64,000 bases of DNA from Meghimatium bilineatum (taxonomy: Eukaryota; Mollusca; Gastropoda; Stylommatophora; Philomycidae), in assembly GCA_034231615.1 (NCBI GenBank), contig CM067298.1:31998127-32062126 (forward strand). Direction: 5' to 3'. The notes beneath the pieces are model-generated. The model ran no database searches and had not been told where the DNA came from. It saw nothing but the letters and a program-made list of their open reading frames with translations. A program made the translations under genes and the position numbers. Below, one piece after another: positions 23,205 through 31,949 of the stretch. Numbering within the stretch: position 1 is the stretch's first letter; every line of letters begins with the position of its first letter.

Positions 23205-23655
23205 ATGCATACACGAGTTCGAGTGCAATGATGTTATATTGAACCAGTCCTTCTTTATTGATGCAAAGCACGGACAGTAAACACAAGTGCCTAAAATAAG
23301 CTGGAATCAACTTAGATGTGGTTTTTAAGAAGAATGATGAAAATTCCATGGACAGCCAAGAAAACTAATGTAGAAGTTATCAGAGATGTTGGAGTAAAAC
23401 GACAAGGTATAGCAAAATTTAGAACAGACAATCAAGATTTTTAGGGCAATAATTAGAAAAGTACAGTTGAACCACCGAAAAAATCAAGGGGAAAAGAAAC
23501 TGTGGAAGACAAAAAGAGAAATATCTGGATAGGTTGTCACTGTTGAACAAAAAAGAAGTTACCAAATGAACTTATTAACAAACAAGAGACAGAGAGTTAT
23601 GGAGAAACGAGAAGCATGATCACCTACGCCACTCGGCATGGCACTTGAATGATTG
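23205..23655 (+). pseudogene. LINE 3' end, same family as 12715-15535
   Basis: Nucleotides 23205-23400 match the reverse complement of about 13165-12970 almost base for base (tcaatgcatacacgagttcg versus tcaatgaatacacgacttcg). The shared 3' end reads cctacgccactcggcatggc then acttga and ends in a TGAT repeat tail. The fragment is 5'-truncated and carries frame breaks; residues such as VEVIRDVGVK and LPNELINK can still be read. Confidence 0.85.
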
Positions 23656-24560
23656 ATTGATTGTTAACTTTTATATCTTGTGAGAGAGTGATACCGAGGT
23701 AGGTGAAACTATTGACAGTTTGAACTCATCTTCTTTGATTCTTATATGGGGATTTAAGTATAGTTTGCGTAGTGTGGGTTGAAACATAACCTCTGTTTTC
23801 TTTGTATTGGTGGTGAAGTCCAAGTTGTAGCAATCCTTTCAGACAGAAGATCATCATCTGGATGTAAGTACATATTCACGAGATTTCCTTTACAGTACTG
23901 TCAGTTTTATGTACAATTTTAGCATTACTGATGGAAACTTGTCAACCTGGGTACCACTTCCTTGAACCAATTTGTACCGGTATTGCTAGAGTATTTACTG
24001 TAAGTTAAATCCTGACAATGTTTGTTTACAACCACCTGCTACTGTGACGTACTAAATCGTATTTAGTAATGCTTGTATCTAGATGGCCGTGAATAAAACA
24101 ATGGACTAGTATAATTGACATTGTGATATAGTAACCGCAATATACTTATGGACAAAATAATTTGTGGCACAGTAACTGCAATATAGTTATGAACATAAGA
24201 CACAGTAACGGCAATATAGTTATGAGCAAAATAATTTGTAAAGAATATTGATTATTATTTTGGTAAATTCTTTTTAGGAAGTAGCATAGAACAATATGGA
24301 TGTATGTTGACATGTTAGAAATGGGGGTGCTAGGAGATGAACAGAAGTAAATCAACGTGGTATCATCGGTTTACTATATGATCAAGTCATAGAAAACCAA
24401 TTAAAGTAACTCCTCTGTTGAGTAGAATAGTGACCGATAATAAAAGACCAATAAAAGTAAATTGTTTTATCACTGAGTAAATGATTTCTGCAAGGATTTC
24501 TGGATTATAGTTATAATCATTCGGGAATTACCACGTCGATTCATGAAATTGAAAGGGAAT
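23656..24560. other. Unassigned region upstream of a candidate first exon
   Basis: There are short imperfect repeats at 24130-24240 (acagtaac-gcaatata-ttatg). No dispersed element was recognised. It would contain the promoter of the candidate exon at 24675-24765; no clear TATA box was seen. Confidence 0.4.
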
Positions 24561-24674
24561 TTTACAATATCAATTCGACAATCTCAAATGTACATGAGTA
24601 ACATCCATTACGGAGATCGACTTCTGCAAGGCCATACTTGAGAATGAGTCCATCAATGTTCTGTCAGCACCAGA

Positions 24675-24765
24675 ATGGCTGACTCCTGGCGGAGTGACGG
24701 AATGAGAGCTCCCTGGCTTGGATGCTGGATTCTCCTGTTGACAGCCGCACATATGATAAACACAG
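24675..24765 (+). CDS. Candidate first coding exon of a secreted or membrane protein
   Basis: An ATG at 24702 opens MRAPWLGCWILLLTAAHMIN then T, with a positively charged start and a hydrophobic core like a signal peptide. The frame ends at a near-consensus splice donor, ACAG|GTAAGA, after base 24765. This leaves a phase-1 intron, a common arrangement after signal-peptide exons of extracellular proteins. An in-frame upstream ATG at 24675 would add MADSWRSDG. No repeat family covers this stretch, unlike its surroundings. No downstream exon was identified, since the next recognisable sequences are SINEs and LINEs, so the product is unknown. Chance in non-coding DNA cannot be excluded. Confidence 0.4.
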
Positions 24766-24884
24766 GTAAGATTAGATGTGTATTGTATTGCAGGTGTGAC
24801 AAAGTGCAGAGATGCATGAATGAATGAATGGTGAAGCTATATTTTATGTAGAATTAATAATGTGTTCATGTAATAATTTGTGGA

Positions 24885-25060
24885 ATTTCACAGTAGTAAA
24901 GCCGTTAACCGTGTACTCAAAAAGTTGCAGGTTCGCGACCTCTTGTTTATAAAGTGGATATTTTCTGAGATCCCTAGGGAAGATTGATGCTACGGATTGC
25001 GTGCAATGAGTGGTACTTTAAGCAGGTATCGTGTCACATAGTCTAGTGAGACGGAGTACA
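24885..25060 (+). mobile_element. tRNA-derived SINE (family E)
   Basis: gtaaagccgttaaccgtgt is weakly A-box-like and ggttcgcgacc at 24930-24940 is a near-perfect B box. The body (gagatccctagggaagattg onward) continues to about 25060. It lies in the presumed first intron of the candidate exon. Confidence 0.6.
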
Positions 25061-25184
25061 TTGGGGCAACCTGAGTACAATGAAATCAATCATTCACATC
25101 TTTTGAGCACTTCTTAATCACGTATAAAAAACAAAGAACGGTACAGTATTAGTGCAACCCAGTCGTATGAAACTCAACGTGGCT

Positions 25185-25335
25185 CAAAATACAATGTTGA
25201 AGTCGGATGTGTTGAGTTAAATGACGCAGATATCACAGCTAAGCTGTAAAATATAATACAACATATTATCTCTTCCGAATTGCATCCCTCTAATCTACAA
25301 GAGTTGGAAAACGAGCCCATTAATGTAGTAAGAAG
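25185..25335 (+). mobile_element. Element A SINE, 5'-truncated
   Basis: gttgaagtcggatgtgttga, gacgcagatatcacagc-aagctgtaaa, gcatccctctaatctac and aagagttggaaaacgag follow element A order from the centre to near the tail. The GAA tail itself is degraded. Confidence 0.65.
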
Positions 25336-25489
25336 TTTTTGAACGTGTACAAGATCGCTACAAGTTCTGTCCAGATTTCTTTTAAAACAAATATAAAACA
25401 TAGGCCCGCCTCCCCCTTCCCTAAATGATCTGTTTGTGAGGAAATGTTAGGACACACAAACAATGTCCACATTTTCACGATGTATAACG

Positions 25490-25730
25490 GTATATAAATA
25501 TTATACTTTTTTAACTGTATAAGAGCAGTATATATAAAAAATATACATTTTCACGATGTATAGCACTATATAAAAATATACATTTTCACGATGTATAGCA
25601 CTATATAAAAGTATACATTTTCACGATGTATAGCACTATATAAAAATATACATTTTCACGGTGTATAGCAGTATATACAAATATACATTTCCATTGTTTA
25701 TAGCAGTATATAAATATTATACTTTTTCAC
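25490..25730. repeat. 35-bp minisatellite
   Basis: Units of tacattttcacgatgtatag then cactatataaaaata, about six copies, the outer ones diverged. Confidence 0.92.
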
Positions 25731-25904
25731 AATGAACGAGCTAAATACAGATCATTCAACTTTGAAACCCAACAAATTAACCAACCAGATGCCATTTGAA
25801 ACAAACTGATGTTCCATAATAACCCATCAGCGAATGAGCTCAGCTTCTATTGTCTACACCTTAGCACCATCGCTAACAGTCTAACGGTATGTAACTGTAG
25901 CTTT

Positions 25905-26575
25905 ATAGGACCGTATATAGACAACATGTGAGGAAGATAAATCACTCTCATACAACTTGTCCCAGAAAAATTATGTATAAAGATGGCAAGACAGTATTCC
26001 GAATACCGTTGTCCTTGTCAGATCCTGTATCTCTAGCATTGACAGTATTCTGATGCAGTCACAGATTCGTTGGGCAGGTCATGTGGTACATTTGTCAGAT
26101 CATCGTCTACTAAAAGATGCTTCTATATTTTGAGTTGCAATAGAGCATTCGTTATCAAGGTAGCCAAAAGAAGCGCTACAAAAACTCGCTGAAGAAATCA
26201 CTGAAAGCCTTTGTCATAAACAATGATACATGGGAAGATGTTTCGCGAAACAGCTACATGGCGCTCTACAGTAAAACATGTCGCAGCAATTTATGAAAAG
26301 AGGAGAAATGGAACGTTCCAATAGCGGAGAGTAACTAGAAAGCCACGGGTACATCAAATACCATCTAAAGTGATATTCCTAAACCTGACTTGCCCAAGGA
26401 CCTTTGTGATCAGAATATGGTTTATTAACCATCTGTGAGCTCATGGTCAATGATATATCTCCAACTGAATTTCATAACGTGAATGTATCACATGGTCAAT
26501 GATATATCTCCAACTGAATTTCATAACGTGAATGTAACACATGGTCATCAGCACTTGTAATGACGAACAATATAC
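25905..26575 (+). pseudogene. LINE C-terminus with zinc finger
   Basis: The plus strand encodes YRQHVRKINHSHTTCPRKIM. After a frame change it gives SCISSIDSILMQSQIRWAGH then VVHLSDHRLL, a SLKAF-INNDTWEDV-like stretch, and TCPRTFVIRIWFINHL-AHG, a decayed form of the C2H2-like finger that closes this LINE group. Several stops interrupt it. The 3' end matches 58550-58975 (tccaactgaatttca-aa-gtg-atgt). No catalytic domain remains. Confidence 0.75.
26442..26546. repeat. 49-bp tandem duplication in a LINE 3' end
   Basis: catggtcaatgatatatctc through gtgaatgtatca occurs at 26442-26490 and 26491-26539, with a partial third copy after it. The homologous LINE end at 58.9 kb has the segment once, so the duplication arose here. 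Confidence 0.9.
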
Positions 26576-26704
26576 TATAGGGGACTGGTTAACTTAAAAG
26601 GTTGAATTCAAACTGGAAGAAACAAAATGACATTTACAGGTACTGTGGTTTGACCCAGAAGTGTATAAGTTATGGGGCTGTCAGTATATCATGTCAACAA
26701 TGAT

Positions 26705-26770
26705 TTATTTAATTATTATTTTTTTTGGGGGGGGGGGGAGTCTGACAAAAGGTTAACAGTTGATGACAAT
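26705..26770 (-). mobile_element. Fragment of C/G-run MITE
   Basis: A G run followed by agtctgacaaaaggttaaca then gttgatgacaatgg is the reverse complement of the internal part of the element at 46338-46706 (cactgtcaacaactgtcaaa then cattttctgacaac and a C run). Both ends are missing. Confidence 0.55.
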
Positions 26771-26814
26771 GGCGTGGGTGGAGATATTGACAAAAGGAAG
26801 ACTTGTGCACACGT

Positions 26815-27395
26815 TTTTCTATCTGATAGCATGTGTACACGTTCTTCTGTTTGAAAGTTTGTGTACAAGTTATTGTGTGGTAGCGTGTGTACAAGTTCTT
26901 CTGTATGAAAGTTTGTGTACAAGTTATTGTGTGGTAGCGTGTGTACAAGTTCTTCTGTATGAAAGTTTGTGTACAAGTTATTGTGTGGTAGCATGTGTAC
27001 AAGTTCTTCTGTATGAGAGTGTGTGTACACGTTATTGTGTGATAGCGTGTGTACAAGTTCTTCTGTATGAAAGTTTATGTACAAGTTATTGTGTGATAGC
27101 GTGTGTACAAGTTCTTCTGTATGAAAGTTAATGTACAAGTTATTGTGTGATAGCGTGTGTACAAGTTCTTCTGTATGAGAGTGTGTGTACACGTTATTGT
27201 GTGATAGCGTGTGTACAAGTTCTTCTGTATGAAAGTTAGTGTACAAGTTATTGTGTGGTAGCGTGTGTACAAGTTCTTCGGTATGAAAGTTTGTGTACAT
27301 GTTCTCCTGTCTGAGAATGTGTGTACAAGTTCTTCTGTGTTGGAGTGTGTGTACATGTTCTCCTGTCTGAGAATGTGTGTACACGTTCTTGTGTT
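26815..27395. repeat. 54-bp minisatellite (30+24 bp subunits)
   Basis: About ten units combining gtgtgtacaagttcttctgt then atgaaagttt with gtgtacaagttattgtgtgg then tagc. The period is divisible by three and nearly stop-free, so very long open frames run through on both strands (for example YTNFHTEELVHTLPHNN on the minus strand). They are not supported as a gene. Confidence 0.95.
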
Positions 27396-27399
27396 GATT

Positions 27400-28065
27400 T
27401 ATACGTACAGTATTTACTGGTCGTGATACACGATGCATCATTTTATAGATAAACGAAAATTGGCTTAAAGTACATTAATAAACATAATAAAAACTTGAAT
27501 GAATCGAACGTGGATTGTGAGAATCTAGTTTGACTAAAAATACAAAGTGGCTTCCTTGAGGCTAAACTTAATTTTGCTATTTACTGTATTGTAAATACAT
27601 CGTGTATCGCCTTGCAGCTTATGGCTTTGTTGAAGTTTTTAGATCTGGATGAGAATCACGAGTGTTAATGTGTTAGATAAAGCAGTTATTAATACTTGAC
27701 GGCATGTGTATAGGAGTTGACTGATCCCATTGTCAAGTCAAAATAAAATAGGTGATATTAAAGTAATTAAAATACTTGTAAACCGAAGGTGATCCACTGA
27801 GCTAGGACAAGACCTACAAAGATGTGCCCAGTTAAGTCAAGCACGAGTATAATAAGCATCATTCTTCAAGGCTGACACGACTAATCCGAACTTTTCTTTA
27901 TTCACTTCTCATATATTTTGTGTTGATAGCCACTGAAAAGCTAGATCAGCCAAAATGAATGACGTTGCATGTAACTAGTTTTTATGACCTGAATCGGAGA
28001 TTGACTAGGAAGTTAACACTGACCTCTGAGCTATTATAGTTATAATACGTATCATTACAATAATT
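27400..28065. other. Unassigned spacer
   Basis: No gene or dispersed repeat was recognised. Confidence 0.4.
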
Positions 28066-28069
28066 GATT

Positions 28070-28376
28070 TCATTCATTCATTCATTTTCCTTTTGCGCTG
28101 AAGTTAGCGCATAGGGCAGAGGTCAGATCTCTCCAATTCTGTCTGTTTAAATCTATTCTGTGCAGTTCTTGAATAGTATGAATATTGGTTGTTTTACTTT
28201 ATCTAAGTACTGTTCTTCTGAGTGTTTCTTTTGGTCTACCCCTTCCTCTTTTGCCTGTAGGTATCCATTCAAGAGATTGGTGGTGTATTCTGTTGGTGTC
28301 TGCGCGTAGGACATGCCCGATGTAGGACCAACGGCGTTTTCTGATAACATCTGTGATGAAATTTAGATGTGTCTCT
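28070..28376 (-). pseudogene. RTE-type LINE 3' end (distal half, split by element B)
   Basis: The minus strand reads NFITDVIRKRRWSYIGHVLR, ADTNRIHHQSLEWIPTGKRG, RGRPKETLRRT and, after a frameshift, LTSALCANFSAKGK and stop. It ends in a TGAA repeat tail (tcattcattcattcattttc on the plus strand). The IRKRRW-x-x-IGHVLR and GRPKETLRRT motifs mark the RTE group. Its upstream neighbour sequence lies at 29736-29850, on the other side of the inserted element B. A second copy is at 53600-54195. Confidence 0.88.
28365..28376. repeat. Target-site duplication of element B, left copy
   Basis: AGATGTGTCTCT here equals 29724-29735. Both belong to the interrupted RTE sequence, whose intact counterpart near 53893-53906 has the site once. 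Confidence 0.88.
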
Positions 28377-29723
28377 GGGGTGCACAGGGAACGCAATGCT
28401 CTAGGCGGACCCAGGATTAGCAGATAACCAAGATCCCAAATGTACCCCCTCGCGGTGCACCCTGGAAACAGAAAACAGCAGCTCGAGCTGATTCTGGCCA
28501 AATAATTTGGGGATCGTGTCCAAGAATGTGGAGGTAGCAGATGGAAATAAGATTTGACTGGAAAAGAGACAGACAATATCTCCGACATCATTTGCATCAC
28601 CACATACAGCGACACTGTCGACATACAGTGACGCCTGTTAGTCCAGTCAGAACATTGGAGGGGCGGCCAATGTAAAAGGCACGTAAAGGTAGTTGCATGG
28701 AGAGAAACAAATATATGTCATAATGAGTACAATGACACAATGAAAGAGCAGAACAGCGCTAGAGGGCAGCGCGAACTGCAAATGAAAAGTGAAAAGTTCC
28801 TACGAAAAGGGGAACTATAAGCTTTGTTGGCTCTAGACAAGCTTCTAGTTACCTGTGATCCTTATAAGCAGAGACCCAGACCCAATCGCGGGCGTTCGGA
28901 AAAGCAAAAAGACATAAACCAACTCTAATGTCGAGCCTTCCTATACCGGAAATATACTCACGAAGAGAAAGGGTTCCGAACCCGATGGGCTTAGGCAAGA
29001 AGGGGACAACGATCGCAGTCCTGGCCCAACTCTACTGTCAAGATTTCCTATACCGGAAATACACTTGCAGAGAGAAAGGGTTCAGTACCTGACGGGCTCA
29101 GGCACAAAAGGGACAACGATTTAGCTCTGGCCCAACTATATTGTCAAGCTTTCCTATACAGGAAATACACTTGCAGAGAGAAAGGGTTCAAGGTCGCTCA
29201 GCTCGAGAACGCCTTGCTGTCAAACGCGTGGTGTGAGACTCGAACTTGTGCGAGAGGTTTACGATGTCTGTGAACGACGACTCGGGCAGGATGGCGAACG
29301 AGCCAGGGTCCAACTCTTCTGGCGAGTTCTTCCTCATACGGAACCAGGCTCGCGGATGAGAAAAGGTTCAGTACCCGATGGACACAAGCAGAATTCGTCC
29401 AATTGCACGAGATGGGCTTATAGATGGTGGAGCACCTGGTGCCAGATAGACGCGCTCGGCTAGCGTCTTGGCGAAGAGGCACTACACACCAGCGTGCCCG
29501 GCGACAGATACACAGGCTGTCACGGACTAGGGACCAAACCCGAAATAAAGGAATGACGAAAATGGATGTGCTGGACCTCGGACGTCCTGACCACAAGTGG
29601 CCAATCGGGGTGCAAATAATCACAGTTTTACCGTGGAACTTGCAGCACAACGTACTTCACGCTCCCCGGCGGAAATCACACGAAATATTTGTTGTGGTTA
29701 TTTGAGAGCGAACGCGAAGAAGA
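28377..29723 (+). mobile_element. GAA-tailed composite retroposon, element B, complete 1347-bp copy
   Basis: The element begins ggggtgcacagggaacgcaa and ends gagcgaacgcgaagaaga, and is flanked by the 12-bp duplication AGATGTGTCTCT. It sits inside an RTE LINE whose two halves continue on either side. Other copies at 1026-2051 and 35800-36208 share its 3' half. Internally it holds about three 107-bp tandem units (28918-29190) absent from the 1-kb copy. The tail resembles that of element A (gaacgaacgcagaagaagaa). No conserved protein is evident: the open frames at 29198-29705 are not preserved in the other copies. It is most likely a LINE-mobilised non-autonomous retroposon with a SINE/VNTR-like composite build. 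Confidence 0.88.
28918..29190 (+). repeat. 107-bp VNTR inside element B
   Basis: tttcctataccggaaatac recurs at 28940, 29047 and 29153 (one a variant), each followed by gagagaaagggttc and gacgggctcaggcac-like sequence. A diverged related segment follows at 29350-29410. Each unit carries ggttcagtacc, close to a Pol III B box. Confidence 0.85.
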
Positions 29724-29850
29724 AGATGTGTCTCTTCTCTGATTTTATCATTCGATTTGAATTTACTCCAATGAGTGTTAGTTATCCTACGAAGACATTT
29801 GTTCTTGAAACTCAGTCATTTCTTTTCTGAAGATAAAGAGCTAATAATTG
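29724..29850 (-). pseudogene. RTE-type LINE (proximal half, split by element B)
   Basis: On the minus strand 29850-29736 matches 53790-53905 (ctttatcttcagaaaagaaa, then gtcttcgtaggataactaac). The encoded segment is LSSEKK-LLSFENTCLRRIT-like. It begins with the right-hand copy of the 12-bp target-site duplication (29724-29735). Confidence 0.85.
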
Positions 29851-30840
29851 AATACTTCACCAAAATAATCACAAACATGTGACTGCGTACAGCAGCAATA
29901 ACCAATCTCAAATGACGGACTTGTCTACATAAGAAATACATTAATGGAGAATAAACAAGGAAAATTATAACAGATTAATTAATTTAAACTTCAAGTTAAA
30001 TGGCCACTGCTTTGTATATGTGTTTATTTGTGAGGCAAGAATATATGACTGAATCATTGATCAAGAGTGACAAGTCATCCAAGAGGCTTATTGATTTTTT
30101 TAATGTTACGTCACCCAACTTCTTAATTATGTAGACACCCTTAATATTTTTTTATATTCATTTATATATTATATCCTTCCTTCACATGTGTTATTTTATT
30201 TACTAGCAGCTACCTGTTCTGCCAACATGGTGTCATAATTAATTAGACATATAACTTAGCAGGCTCAACTTTCTTAGATGTCTATATTTGTGTTTGACTT
30301 TACATGTTCTTATGTTCTTCAAAGCTTTCTTCGAGTATCTAAACCTGCATCGCTTAAGCGATTATTTAATTCTGTCTCGCTCGTGTGATCTTTATAAACA
30401 CTCTTGTACTGTATCTGTTATCTGTCTCACAAGATAAACGAGTTCATCTAAAACGGGCGTGCATGTCAATGCTTCATCTTGAACTTTCAGTTAGACATGT
30501 GCTGCTCACTCCGTGTAGGCGCATGGTGCGGCTATATTTATTTTTATACTAAGCAACCTGTTTGAGGAACATGGGACATTGATGTGAGTAAAACGATAGT
30601 TCAGAAGACAATTTTGACATCTGTAACTATGCACCACCACATTTATTTACGTTTATTAACTCCTTTATCGTCGCGAGGGTCTAGTCATGACCTTCGACAG
30701 TACTTATAAGAAATTTAGTAAATCCAAGTAGGAAGCATGAGGATATAGGAAAAAAAAAATTAAAGCTGACAGGACACAGACTGAATGTCTTGACAAGATC
30801 ACAGTTTGGGGTGGTAGGGGGAGGGGGGGGCGAAGGAGTG
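29851..30840. other. Unassigned region
   Basis: AT-rich. Near 30110-30145 gttacgtcacccaacttctt then aattatgtagacaccc may be a decayed end of the C-run MITE family. A G-rich run lies at 30810-30835. No gene was recognised. Confidence 0.35.
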
Positions 30841-30841
30841 G

Positions 30842-30922
30842 GAATGTGGTTGGTCAAGTACGGAAAACCTGTTAAGACGATTTGGTTACGCTAGAACAAA
30901 CCTGGTTTATTTCCTGTCAGCT
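30842..30922 (+). mobile_element. tRNA-like repeat (family C), diverged copy
   Basis: atgtggttggtcaagtacgg and gacgatttggttacg followed by cctggtttatttcctgtc align with atgcggttagtcaagtacgg and ctggttcaattcccgtt at 33670-33757. It stops just before the MITE at 30936. Confidence 0.6.
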
Positions 30923-30935
30923 TTGATGTTTTTTT

Positions 30936-31150
30936 TTACAAGACCTCTGTACAAAATTAATTAGGACTTCATTTGTTACGTTTCTATTATTGACTTTATT
31001 TTTGTGGGTCACTATTTATATACCCGGAGTAGCCTTGGCTATCTTTGACATGTGACTACAAGTATATAACTAGTGACCAACGGAAAGAAAGACAACAATA
31101 AAAAAAACCGTAACTGATGAAGTCCTAATTAATTCTGCACAGAGGTCTTC
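30936..31150. mobile_element. Palindromic MITE related to the Tc1-type element
   Basis: The left arm (acctctgtacaaaattaatt, then aggacttcatttgttac, gtcactatttatatac, gtagccttggctatctttga) is matched by the reverse complement of the right arm (31147-31040). The result is a ~215-bp near-palindrome. The right arm also matches 40490-40604 at the end of the Tc1-type relic (gtcctaattaattatg). It has no coding capacity and would have been moved in trans by such a transposase. Confidence 0.85.
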
Positions 31151-31227
31151 TACCGCCGAGTGTACCCGTCCAGTCATAATGTGTTAACCCTCTACTAGAC
31201 TATTTAAGGTTTTACATAATAAAAATA

Positions 31228-31545
31228 AGTTTAGAGAATATTGAAGGTGTATGAGATTCTAGCAACACTTAATATGAAGAAGGAATTATTAAAGGAAATA
31301 AAGATCAGGCAAATAAAATATTTTGAACACATTAAAAGACACGGCACCTTGTTGAAGACCTTATTTGAAAGTAAAGTCGAAGGGAAGCGAGCAAGATGTA
31401 GGCAGAGATACAAGTGGGAGATTAACATCACAAGATGGACAGGTTACAGTCTAGTAGAGCACATAACAAAAAGAGACAGGGGATGTTGGATGTCTGTTGC
31501 AGCCAACCTTTGTTTTGGAGTCGGCACTTGATGATGATGAACGTG
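31228..31545 (+). pseudogene. LINE 3' end, same family as 18690-19690
   Basis: This is an intact C-terminal stretch: KKELLKEIKIRQIKYFEHIK, HGTLLKTLFESKVEGKRARC, RQRYKWEINITRWTGYS, CWMSVAANLCFGVGT then stop, followed by tgatgatgaa. The KVEGKRAR-RQRYKW basic motif and the final residues match the minus-strand copy at 18.7 kb. It is strongly 5'-truncated, with no RT domain. Confidence 0.85.
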
Positions 31546-31949
31546 TATGTGGTTATAGTATGCATAATATAACATTTTAAAATGCAAAATTGGGCATTGC
31601 TGTTTCAATTTTTGTGTTATTCAATTTTCTAGAATGTGTAGTTAAGTAAATTGTAAGTCGATATTCGCTATTTCAATTGATGAAGTTAGTCCAATTTGTT
31701 TATATCAGAGTTTTACAACCATCAAACAATAGTGCATGTCACGGTACTGCGCCTGTTAGAGATCCTGTTAAACTGAGAAAGTGTGTAATTTTGAAGGAAG
31801 GATTTGTATTGGATAAGCATGACCTCCGGTTCTATAACCGAGAAAGTGTAGTTAGAGGGATTGATGTGTATTTCTAAAAACTGAATGTATAAGTAAACTA
31901 AAGTGGTATAAATACGGAGTATTTAATTAAGTCAGTATACATACCCTTG
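31546..31949. other. Unassigned spacer between two LINE copies
   Basis: A 66-codon open frame at 31677-31877 has no recognisable features. Confidence 0.35.

Larger units (their letters stand above)
22015..23205 (-). pseudogene. LINE C-terminal region with zinc finger, containing a minisatellite and a nested LINE insertion
   Basis: Read on the minus strand from 23205: DTDINNRITKASVIFG, then a CETWTIYARHARRLNYFH-like segment, then LLNIHWWDKISDSEVL. An expanded segment of MLMKSKYVSLHT units follows (22640-22940). It resumes with VHMVHMKDNHLPKTLLY, NVRTLKTPMTHFTIDTNLWE and NLAQDRSDWRHRIKSSVEDA. A 176-bp foreign insertion (22213-22388) interrupts it. It ends with HTCPECGRQFQARTRLIGHI and QAH near 22120-22060, a C2H2-like finger typical of the C-terminus of one LINE group. 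Stops and frameshifts show it is dead. It abuts a plus-strand LINE at about 23205, head to head. Confidence 0.85.

Noticed and set aside
26716..27441. A 241-codon minus-strand open frame with HTEELVHTLPHNN repeats
   Set aside because: It lies wholly in a 54-bp minisatellite. The period is divisible by three and the unit lacks stops, and the opposite strand is equally open; no promoter, start context or splice signal supports it.
29198..29705. Overlapping open frames on both strands in element B (up to 150 codons)
   Set aside because: The corresponding region of the second copy (1500-2050) is full of stops in all matching frames, so the frames are not conserved.
31677..31877. 66-codon frame between two LINEs
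   Set aside because: No recognisable motif, no splice signals, and composition like its AT-rich surroundings.
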